From Triangularia verruculosa (lineage: Eukaryota; Ascomycota; Sordariomycetes; Sordariales; Podosporaceae), in contig MU863940.1 in NCBI GenBank assembly GCA_033296885.1, positions 62,001-126,000 on the forward strand: a stretch of DNA of 64,000 nucleotides, read 5' to 3'. This document shows, in pieces, positions 47,285-55,603 of this stretch. Below the pieces are notes generated by a model. It worked only from the letters and a program-made list of their open reading frames with translations. It made no database searches and was not told where the DNA came from. Each line of letters starts with the position of its first letter. Position 1 is the stretch's first letter. A program made the translations under genes and the position numbers.

Positions 47285-48787
47285 TTACTCAACAACCGCC
47301 AACTTCCCCCTCACGGGAAAATTCACATTCTTCTCCTGGTACCCCCCCACATCCGGCCAACCGCTTAACTTGACCTCCTTCCTAAACACCAAGCAATACG
47401 TGCTCCCCCCAAAGTGAAACATGCCCAACTCATCCCCCTTCTTCACCTTCTGCCCCTCCTTCACCGTAATCTCACACGTGCTCACCTCGTCCATCCCCAC
47501 CCCGACAAACGCCATGAGCCCAATCTTGGGGTTATCCGCCTCGATGAAAATAATCGCCCTCGTCGCCAACGCAGTGAGATACCCCAACGCCCCCTGTATC
47601 CCCTTGGTGTCAATATCGATTTTGTCTCCACCGTCCTTCCCGCTCTGGTCAAACATCAGCGGCTCACTGAAATACGTGCCGTCCTCGACAAACGCCTTTT
47701 TGATGGTTCCAGAAATCGGGGCGTGCCAGCGGTGGTAGGATAAAGCAGACAAAAACGCTTGGTAGATCGTTCCCCCGGAGAATTTGTCGGATAAGGGTGA
47801 GTGGGCTAGCATGTCGAGGATGGAGTAGGGCTGCCCCTTGACCCAGAATTTATCCCGGAGCTTGACGTCGCGGGCCACGCAGTAAGGGCGGGACTCGCAG
47901 CTGTTGACGACGACACTGTCGTCGTCGGGGGAGGCGACGGGGCGGGACTTGTCCGTGATCTTGCGGGTGAAGAAGTCGTCCCAGGAGGTGAAGCCGTAGT
48001 GCTTCTTGGAGGGGTCGCACTGGTACATTTCTTCGAACTTGAAGGCGGTGGAGGTCGGGACGTTGGCTACTTCCATGAGGTCTTTGTAGCCGGTTTCGCC
48101 GAACCAGCCGGCGGTGTGGTCGCCGAGGACTTGGGCGGATTCGGGGGTCTGGAGAAGGATGCCAGTGTTGGGATTATTGTGTGGTTTAAAAAGGAAAGGA
48201 GGGTGTGGCTTACCTTGAGGTACTTCCCCCACTCATTCATGATCTTCTTTAGCATCTTGTTCACATCAGGGTCCAAAAAGGCGGCATGCCCGCTCGGCGT
48301 GCCCATCGCGTAGTCAAAGATGGCTGCCATCGGCACCCCGACCATGCCTGCGTGAGCCGCAGCGTCTGTCCATTCTGGTGCTCGACCAAACACCTCGTTC
48401 AGCACCGCCAGCATGTGCTTGTAGTCTCTGATCTGGCTCTGGCCGGTGGGGTCCTTGTTGTAAGGAGGACGCCGGGGGACTTCGTCCCACATCTGGTTGA
48501 AGTACATGTAAATTCTGGCATTGTTTTCTATGAGGTCCTTGAACTCCTGCAGTACGGGGATGAGCTTGGTCTCCTCGGGGGGCCCGGAGCGTTTGTGCGC
48601 GCGCTCGATGGTGCGGCCGAGCCATTCTTGATGGATGCGGTGGTCGGTGGGGAGCCAGCCGCCCACTCTATGATCAACATATTAGCATCTGTAAAGAAGA
48701 TCTCAAAAGGGGCGAGGGGGGGAAGGAATACCGCTTCACTCGCGAATGGTCGGGAATATCATGGTGGTCGCCGTGTTGATGGACCAT
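47285..48787 (-). CDS. phosphatidylserine decarboxylase-family protein
   Basis: Three exons, 48787-48732, 48667-48214 and 48148-47285, give 457 residues. The N-terminal part (VGGWLPTDHRIHQEWLG...MYFNQMWDEVP) matches the extra domain found in fungal PSD-like enzymes. The C-terminal PSD domain has FTSWDDFFTRKI, SYHRWHAPISG (307-317), and FHFGGSTYCLVF, where S419 in the GGS motif is the expected self-cleavage residue that becomes the pyruvoyl group. There is no mitochondrial presequence and no membrane segment, so it is probably soluble and cytosolic, unlike classical Psd1. This soluble family includes enzymes that decarboxylate amino acids such as tryptophan rather than phosphatidylserine; the substrate here cannot be told from sequence. 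Exon phases agree at both introns. Confidence 0.85.
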
Positions 48788-49315
48788 GGTTGCGGTTTTT
48801 GGTGTTTGTGTGCTCTGACTTGTTCAATTGATTGTTAGACAGAAAGTCGGAGAAAACGAAGGATAGATGACTAAGACCAATTTATCTGAAGAAAACACCC
48901 ATCTGAAGCTATCAAATCAGCTGTTCATCACTATCGTAATTTGCATCGTGCAACGGTGCGCGAAAGGAGTGTCATGATGTCACCGCCACACCACTCCAGT
49001 CAATCGGCCCTCACAAAGCCGGGCATTTCGACTTACACGAGTCGATCCAATTAGCAGATCAATCGACCGCAGTTCGCTAAAACGTTCCCTTTCCGGCCAA
49101 GATTGTTGATTCTTGGTTAATGTGTCCATTATTCTTTGTAATCCATTCAGGGGTATTTCTACTTGTGTAAACCAGTCCCGCCAACCACCAACACCGGATA
49201 TTACAGACGCCATTCCATGAGTAAAACAAGTTAAAAACCAAGCAATAATCCTGAGGTAACAGTCGCATGACACCAATTCGCCCTATTATGTATGATCCCA
49301 AACATTGATATAAAG
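48788..49315. other. intergenic region between PSD-family and ESCO-finger genes
   Basis: 528 bases holding the PSD-family promoter and the 3' UTR of the minus-strand gene to the right. I looked here for an acetyltransferase exon that could extend the zinc-finger gene and found none. Confidence 0.5.
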
Positions 49316-50155
49316 TCATGATGTCGACTTCGCCTTCAAACTCCTCACATGAGCCGCATGCTGCCGCTTATGCTCCTTCCTGTCCTGCTCGTTCAACGGA
49401 TTGTACAAAACTCCACAGTCCTTGCATATCAGGATCCCCGGGTCCCTGTTGATTGACAGATTCAGCACCGTCTGGACCATCTGTTTCTGTTTCAAAGGCG
49501 CCCGTTTCCTTTCGCCTGTTTCCGTGGTGATTGACCTTGTGTCCTCCGATATCTCGCTCGTCGTGTCGTTTTCATTTGCCCAGTCGCCCCTCACAATAAT
49601 CTGGTCATATATCTCCTCCCCATCCGAAGTCACGACAGGCGCTGGTGAAGGCTCTCGACTAAAGGCGACACCGGGGAGGGAGCATATCGTCACTTTGCTT
49701 TGTAATCTCCGCCTCTCTCTTGATCTCTTGAACAGCGCGCTTGATGGCGGGGAAGATGGAGGCGTTGATTTGGGATCGTCGACGAGTTCTGGCGCGTCGG
49801 AGAGTGTCGTCGGGGTGGCTGGTGATAGTGAGGCATCCGAAATTGGTTGAGTAGACAGAGGCAGTGGCTTGAAATACGACATTATCGACCCGCCCTTCCT
49901 TTTTTGTATCGTCGATACCTGCTTTGGAGGTTCTGGCAGCGTCGGTATTGGCGACTCCTCTGTTGGCTCCGGCACCTGATTCTCCTGGTCCTCCTCCTGC
50001 GTCACGATCTTTTGCTTCTTGACCTGGCGAGTCTTTTGGTCTTGATACCTCGTAGAGGCGGATTGACGGCCATAGGTTCGTAGTGGCCTTTTGCGCGGAC
50101 GGGGCAGACTCGTTGCCGATTCGAGGGCCAAGTCTAGTGACGGATCAAGGGACAT
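49316..50155 (-). CDS. protein with ESCO/Eco1-type zinc finger and PIP-like motif
   Basis: Single exon, 279 residues. The C-terminus carries a CKDCGVLYNPLNEQDRKEHK-type finger: C244-x2-C247, then H262-x3-H266. This matches the zinc finger that precedes the acetyltransferase in ESCO/Eco1 cohesin acetyltransferases. A PCNA-box-like stretch, KGGSIMSYFKPL (about 88-99), follows a basic N-terminal region, as in Eco1. The acetyltransferase domain is absent: the frame ends 13 residues after the finger. The rest is Ser/Pro/Glu-rich and probably disordered. The start is the first ATG that gives good composition (MSLDPSLDLALESA). A nuclear, replication-linked role is inferred only from the two motifs. 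Alternatives are a truncated Eco1 paralogue or an unrelated DNA-binding protein. Confidence 0.75.
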   Translation of the reverse strand: MSLDPSLDLALESATSLPRPRKRPLRTYGRQSASTRYQDQKTRQVKKQKIVTQEEDQENQVPEPTEESPIPTLPEPPKQVSTIQKRKGGSIMSYFKPLPLSTQPISDASLSPATPTTLSDAPELVDDPKSTPPSSPPSSALFKRSRERRRLQSKVTICSLPGVAFSREPSPAPVVTSDGEEIYDQIIVRGDWANENDTTSEISEDTRSITTETGERKRAPLKQKQMVQTVLNLSINRDPGILICKDCGVLYNPLNEQDRKEHKRQHAAHVRSLKAKSTS

Positions 50156-50545
50156 TGTCGCGCTTGCTAGGACTCGGGCAGAGACAGGATGACGGCGCGC
50201 AAAAGTCGTTGGGATAACAGAGAAATGGGCGGTATAGTAGATAAAAATGCTGCCAAGAAGATTATTTGCGCCAAAATCTCCAAGATCTCGAGTTGTACGG
50301 AGCAAGAAAGTTCACAGTGGACATGGGTCAGAATTGACAATCGCGTTGCGCAGGACGCGTTCGGCGCGTCAGGTCCCGTAGCGCGCCATGACGCGGACCA
50401 GCCCCACCCAATTAGACCCATGTCCGCTGTTAAAGGTGCCCCATGGAAAAGTTGCAATTGCCATTCTTCGCGACATCGAATTCAAAATCCAAAACATTGT
50501 GATTAGAAAGGGGTATTTAGAAACAAAAAGGGAACTACAAATCGT
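50156..50545. other. short intergenic region
   Basis: 390 bases between two minus-strand genes: promoter of the zinc-finger gene and 3' UTR of VMA12. An ACGCGT palindrome lies at about 50356-50361. It could be an MCB-type cell-cycle box (MBF) and would suit a replication-linked gene, but a single hexamer is weak evidence. Confidence 0.45.
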
Positions 50546-51406
50546 TCACGTTGCCGTCTCCTTCTTTCGCTTTCGGAGGTCTGTGTTTTCATCCACCAAG
50601 CTCTTGTTTCCAATAACAGTGGCCTCCTCTTTCTCGTTCATACCCACAGCCCAAGTCTGTACGACCTGCTTCACCTCCTTAAACTTCTTATCCTGTTTCT
50701 TTGCTTCCCCCAGATGCCATATGTACCCCGAGTACACGGCGATCTCTGCTATCCCAACCAACAGGCTCCCACCCATGGTCAAGAACAGTCTCGCTGGCGT
50801 ACTCCACCACCTGGCCAGGACCCAGAGGGTGCCTGCAACGCCGAGGATACTGACCGTGAAATTCAGAATCAGCATCAGCTGCCGGTGTACATCGTTATAT
50901 GTAACATCGTCGTCGCCCAGGTCCTTCTCGTCCGTCACTCGGTTGACAGCCGCAAAGCTCTTGGCCATGTTCGCGGCTGGGAATCGCTGGGCAAAGGTTT
51001 CGACCGGAGGCGGTGGGTTCGTCATTCGTTCGTAGGCTCGTTGCTCTTCTTCGCGCCGTAGACGGGCCATCAAGGCTTTGTATTCGTTTGACTGTGACTT
51101 GGTCAGTACATGCCGGCGCCCGGTTTCAAGGGCGCTACGTACTGGCTCTGGCTTTGGTGGCGGTGGTGGGACGTAAACCCAGGCGCCTTTCAGCATATTT
51201 TCCAAACTATGTCCCTTGTGCCCGGCGTCTCTGAGTATCGACCAGAGCTCGATGATTTGCGAATGTAGGATCGGCTTGCCGACAGCGGCGTCTTCGAGTG
51301 TAAGGTCGGCTTCGGCTGCCTGGAGCTTGTCTTTGGAGGGGCAACCCAGACCGTCCCAAAGCTGTAGGGCCTCCACAATAGAGGGAGTCATTGTGAGGAG
51401 TACCAT
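50546..51406 (-). CDS. VMA12: V-ATPase assembly factor VMA12 (VPH2)
   Basis: Preferred model: exons 51406-51143 and 51091-50546, 269 residues. The 51-base intron has a strong gtacgt donor, a ctgac branch and a cacag acceptor. It is a multiple of three with no stop, so an unspliced frame would simply add 17 residues. The Vma12 domain includes SNEYKALMARLRREEEQRAYERM and two C-terminal membrane segments (about 160-180 and 190-214), with a Lys-rich cytosolic tail. In yeast the Vma12-Vma22 complex in the ER assembles the V0 sector of the vacuolar ATPase. MVLLTM at 51406 is chosen; MTPSIVEAL a few codons later is also possible. It diverges from COQ1 across 472 bases. Confidence 0.88.
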   Translation of the reverse strand: MVLLTMTPSIVEALQLWDGLGCPSKDKLQAAEADLTLEDAAVGKPILHSQIIELWSILRDAGHKGHSLENMLKGAWVYVPPPPPKPEPVRSALETGRRHVLTKSQSNEYKALMARLRREEEQRAYERMTNPPPPVETFAQRFPAANMAKSFAAVNRVTDEKDLGDDDVTYNDVHRQLMLILNFTVSILGVAGTLWVLARWWSTPARLFLTMGGSLLVGIAEIAVYSGYIWHLGEAKKQDKKFKEVKQVVQTWAVGMNEKEEATVIGNKSLVDENTDLRKRKKETAT

Positions 51407-51878
51407 GGTGAGTTCTATAGATGTGAAATCCCCGATATGTGTTGGCGATGATAAGGTAATGTACAGACAAAGACCAAGCCAGAATGTTTTGCTACACCAT
51501 CCAGCTGTGTGAGCTCCAACTGATGCGGCCCGGTATGACGGATCGCCAAGCGTCCAAGCTGCATGCAGGCACCCGACCCACCCACCGTCACACCAGCCAC
51601 ACCGCAAGCCGAAACGCCACCTTCTGAAGAACCGGATGCCAAAAAATTATCGGAAAGGAAGTTTTCGGGACCCACAAGACCGGCCTGCAGCAACCAGTGC
51701 GTCCTGAATCTTTCGCACGACAGGGCCGGAGATCACGGCTTTCGGAGGAGAACCTCGGTGTCGAATTCCTCCCGGTGAAACAGATGACCATACAGTAACC
51801 GACAGAGGCCAATTAGACATTCAAAGAGGAGGATTCAACCGGGACAAGAGTGTACGGGAAGCTTCCCCTCCAAAAGAA
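51407..51878. promoter_or_regulatory. VMA12/COQ1 divergent promoter region
   Basis: 472 bases between the two divergent start codons; must contain both promoters and leaders. No individual site stands out. Confidence 0.45.
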
Positions 51879-53314
51879 ATGCAGGCGCCTACAATGGTGC
51901 GCGGGGTCAGCCGGCTTCCTCGCCTGTCAACATTTTCAAGGGCGACGACGACAAGAACACCAACCTGTTCTACTTGCCTTAGATCCACAGCATCCCTCGA
52001 CATTAGGATAGCCCAGTCGCGCGCTCTCCTCCATACCGGAAGACGAGACTCCTCCGCCTGGGCTGCCGCTGTCTCCGTCGCCGGCAACATCGTCAACAAT
52101 GCGATCACCCGCGCCACCAGAGGGGACATGCCCTCTGTTGACCCTCTCCGTATCGTCGCCAAGGAAATGAAGTTTTTGACTGGCAACATCAGAAAACTTC
52201 TCGGGTCCGGCCACCCTTCGTTGGACAGAGCAGCAAAGTACTACACACAGGCCGAAGGCAAGCATGTCCGGCCACTAATAGTCCTGCTCATGTCGCGAGC
52301 GACCTCTCTCTGCCCCAAGGCGCCCCAGAGGCAGCAGGCCACCCTTCAAGCCTCAATGGGCATCGACAGCTCCATCTCTCCGCTTGCCGTCCTCTCCGAC
52401 TTCAATCCATCCGCGACAGCCGTTGCTCCCGAAGCCGAGACGAACGACCATCCCGATATCCTCCCTTCGCAAAGGAGGCTCGCCGAGATCACCGAGTTGA
52501 TTCATACCGCTTCACTGCTCCACGATGATGTGATTGATCACTCCGAGTCTAGGAGAGGGTCGCCGTCTGCCAACCTTGAATTTGGTAACAAGATGGCTGT
52601 GCTGGCGGGTGATTTCCTTCTTGGGAGGGCGTCAGTCGCTCTGGCGAGGTTGCGTCATGCGGAGGTCATTGAGCTGTTGGCTACAGTCATTGCCAACCTA
52701 GTCGAGGGCGAGTTCATGCAGCTGAAGAACACGGAGCGGGATGAGAGGAATCCTCGGTGGTCCGAGGAGACGCTGACATACTACCTCCAAAAAACCTACC
52801 TGAAGACAGCGTCGCTGATCAGCAAGAGTTGTCGCGCGGCGGCGCTGCTGGGCGGAAGTGATGCGGCGACCGTGGATGCGGCGTATGCATATGGCAAGAA
52901 CCTTGGGTTGGCGTTCCAGTTGGTGGATGATATGCTTGACTACACCACGAGCGAGCAGGAACTGGGTAAGCCAGCGGGTGCTGATCTGGAGTTGGGGTTG
53001 GCCACCGCGCCATTGCTCTTTGCGTGGAAGACGATGCCAGAGCTCGGCGCGTTGGTTGGGAGGAAGTTTGAGAGGGAGGGTGATGTTGCCAAGGTGGGTT
53101 CTCCTTCCTGACGTTGTCCCAAGTAGGAAATCGCTGACATACTATTTTCTAGGCACGCAATTTGGTTGCGCAAAGCGATGGTATCGAGCAAACACGGGCG
53201 CTGGCTGAGGACTATGCACAGAAGGCTATCGATGCCATTGCGCCATTCCCAGACAGCGAGGCCAAGGACGGTCTTGTTGAAATGGCTGTCAAGACTCTGA
53301 AAAGAAAGAAATAG
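51879..53314 (+). CDS. COQ1: polyprenyl diphosphate synthase COQ1 (ubiquinone tail)
   Basis: Two exons, 51879-53093 and 53153-53314 (gtgggt donor, ttctag acceptor), give 458 residues. It builds the long isoprenoid tail of ubiquinone in mitochondria. The N-terminus is Arg/Ser/Thr-rich, a typical presequence. The two Asp-rich motifs are present: LLHDDVIDHSESRRG (about 213-227) and FQLVDDMLDYTTS (about 346-358), with GKHVRPLIVLL and the GDFLLGRA block between expected positions. An insertion after QQATLQ (about 155-200, Ser/Ala/Pro-rich) separates the first conserved helices, as in other filamentous fungi. The ATG at 51879 is the first; MVRG five codons later would also leave a good presequence. 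Tail length cannot be read from sequence. Confidence 0.95.
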
Positions 53315-54437
53315 ACTGTGTAGACAAAATACCCACGATCTAGATCTCCAAGTCTAAAAAGGCTTGGCTCCGGGGGTGGAACTCGGGCCAGCCATTTGTA
53401 CTACTAACATTATCAATGAGGGAAAAACACATATAACTGTACATAGGCGGAACACATCTTTTTTTGCATTTGGGAAAGCGGATGGGTTTAAAACTACTAT
53501 GGGTTCGGGAATAGAAAAGAAGTTTTGAGGTGTGTTTCTATACAACATGAGAAGAACGTAAACAAAAGGATCAGGGGGGGGCTGTGTGGACTCATGTGTG
53601 ATGGAGGTTATGGCAGCATCCAGCTCACCCCTAATTTACTGTTAAGTCTCTTGTATCCTCGATCAATGTTGAATGGAGATACTCCTTAAAATGAGACGGA
53701 ACAATTGATAGCCGACGGTCTAATTGGTAAAGCCATTCTCTATGCTGTTGGTGGTTTATAAGGCCATTGGTAAGGGCGGTAAGTGCAGCAGTGTAACACG
53801 GACTTCGGGTTTCGAATCACTCCACCAAAGATATAACCCACAACCCTCCGAACAAAGAGCTCCAGCTGCATAAAAGATACGGTGTTCCGGTACCGCCGCG
53901 GCGGTACTTACATAATTAAGGCAATTAAGGAGCGTTCGGAAGCTTACATCACCAACCTAGGCATTGTCAAAACGCTGGGTTACACTGCCATTCAAAAGAA
54001 ACAAGCCTCGGTAGCTGGCGAAAGCCAAGCCGGCACACCTCCGGTTTCTATGACGATTGCGGATAGAGGGGCCTCTGCGGGGGCGAGTATCGGTCAAAAG
54101 TCCAACTGCGGAGAATGTTTGGCAGACAGCTTGCAAGTGGAATTGAAACGCGGGCGAAGGAATTCGAATGCAGAGAATTTGATGGTTCCTTCAGTGCAGG
54201 CGAGGGGATGGAGCGGGTAACCATCAACGTGCTCCACCGACCGCCAAGTTGACAGGAGGGGGGCAAAGAAGGGGGGAGTATTTATGACACTGCTTACACT
54301 ATAAGATTGAGAAGGTATATAAGTTGCCTTTCACCTCACTTCCTCTTTCATCATAACCTCTTAATCTCATACTTCTCAACTCATTGTGTCTTCTTGTACA
54401 AACACAATCCATAACACACTTGACCAAACCACCCATC
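53315..54437. other. intergenic region upstream of the MDR reductase
   Basis: 1.1 kb without a gene. A degenerate tRNA-like B-box (GGGTTTCGAATC, 53807-53818) occurs but no cloverleaf folds. The last 150 bases are a pyrimidine-rich leader. Confidence 0.45.
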
Positions 54438-55490
54438 ATGTCTTCAAACACCAACACCTCCCTCGTCCTCTCGGAGCGCCCCTCTGGCCCCATCGTGAAG
54501 GGCAAGACCTTCTCCCTCAAGTCCTCCCCGGCCCCCACAGAAGCCGATCTTCAAGATGGCCAAGTCCTGCTGGAGACCCTCTACATCTCCTTCGACCCAG
54601 CCATGCGCGGCTGGCTCGACGACCGCCGCTCTTACATCCCCCCCGTTCAAATCAACGAGGTCATGCGCGCCCTCACCGTCTCCCGTGTGATCGCCTCCAA
54701 GTCGGCCAAATTCACTGTCGGAACCATCGTCACTTCCGCCAGCGGCATCCAAGACCTCGCCATCATGCCCGACTCCCAAGTCGAGAAGGCGTACGACCTC
54801 CCCCAGGGAGGTAAGCTCACCGATCTCCTCGGTGTGCTCGGGTCGACTGGTTTGACTGCCTTCTTCGGCATGACCAAGATCGGCCAGCCCAAGGCCGGCG
54901 ACACGGTCGTCGTCTCGGCCGCCGCCGGCGCTACCGGATCAGTAGCTGCGCAAATCGCAAAGATTGCGGGCGCGAGGGTGATCGGCATTGCTGGTGGCCC
55001 GCAAAAGTGCCAGTGGCTCAAGGAGGAGCTCGGGTTGGACGAGGCGCTCGATTACAAGGCCGCTGACTTCCGCCAAAAGTTCAAGGAGGCGACGCCAAAG
55101 TTTGTGGACGTCTACTTTGACAATGTCGGTGGAGAGATTCTGGACTTGGCCATGGCGAGAGCGGCGCAGTTTTCGAGGTTCGTCATGTGCGGTGGGATTT
55201 CGCAGTACAACAGCGCGGAGAAGAAGGGGCCAGGGGCGAGCTTCTTCAATGTTATCACCCAGCGCATCAAGATGCAGGGTTTCATTGTCTTTGACTACAT
55301 TAATGAGTATGACTCTGCGAGGAAGCAATTGGCACAGTGGTTGGCTGAGGGGAAGATGAAGAGAAAGGAGACGATTGTCAAGGGTGGTGTCCGGAATGCG
55401 GAGGAGGCGTTTGACTGGCTGTTCACGGGCAAGAATACAGGCAAGTTGATGGTGGAGGTGAAGGCGGAGAATGAGGGGGCGAGGTTGTAA
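54438..55490 (+). CDS. NADP-dependent MDR-family reductase (alkenal/prostaglandin reductase-like)
   Basis: Single exon, 350 residues, full family length. It is a medium-chain reductase without the catalytic zinc cysteines. Features are SFDPAMRGWLDDRRSY near 53-68, LGSTGLTAFFGM, the nucleotide-binding AAAGATGSVAAQIAK near 160, and VDVYFDNVGGEILDLA and CGGISQYNS further on. These are the hallmarks of the leukotriene B4 dehydrogenase / NADP-dependent alkenal double-bond reductase group, which reduces the C=C bond of enones and lipid aldehydes such as 4-hydroxynonenal. Cytosolic location is likely since no signal is present. The ATG used (CATCATGTC context) is the first that gives the conserved N-terminus; a frame continues upstream without need. 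Physiological substrate unknown. Confidence 0.92.
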   Translation: MSSNTNTSLVLSERPSGPIVKGKTFSLKSSPAPTEADLQDGQVLLETLYISFDPAMRGWLDDRRSYIPPVQINEVMRALTVSRVIASKSAKFTVGTIVTSASGIQDLAIMPDSQVEKAYDLPQGGKLTDLLGVLGSTGLTAFFGMTKIGQPKAGDTVVVSAAAGATGSVAAQIAKIAGARVIGIAGGPQKCQWLKEELGLDEALDYKAADFRQKFKEATPKFVDVYFDNVGGEILDLAMARAAQFSRFVMCGGISQYNSAEKKGPGASFFNVITQRIKMQGFIVFDYINEYDSARKQLAQWLAEGKMKRKETIVKGGVRNAEEAFDWLFTGKNTGKLMVEVKAENEGARL

Positions 55491-55581
55491 GCATTTAATA
55501 AAGGAGGAGAGGCGGTGGTAAATAGATCAAGCTCTAATATATACCAGCCTGCGTTCTTGAGAAGAAAAGAAAAAAAGATTA

Positions 55582-55603
55582 TCTTGTTATTCTGATAACA
55601 AGA
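55582..55603. other. perfect 9-bp hairpin in the MDR gene 3' region
   Basis: Arms TCTTGTTAT and ATAACAAGA enclose a four-base loop, about 90 bases after the stop codon, next to an A-rich stretch. It may influence 3'-end formation or be a chance palindrome. Confidence 0.4.

Noticed and set aside
53725..53830. Possible tRNA gene on the plus strand (A-box-like TTGGTAAAGCC or TTGGTAAGGGC, B-box-like GGGTTTCGAATC)
   Set aside because: Acceptor and T stems contain several mismatches and no anticodon arm folds; not a functional tRNA.
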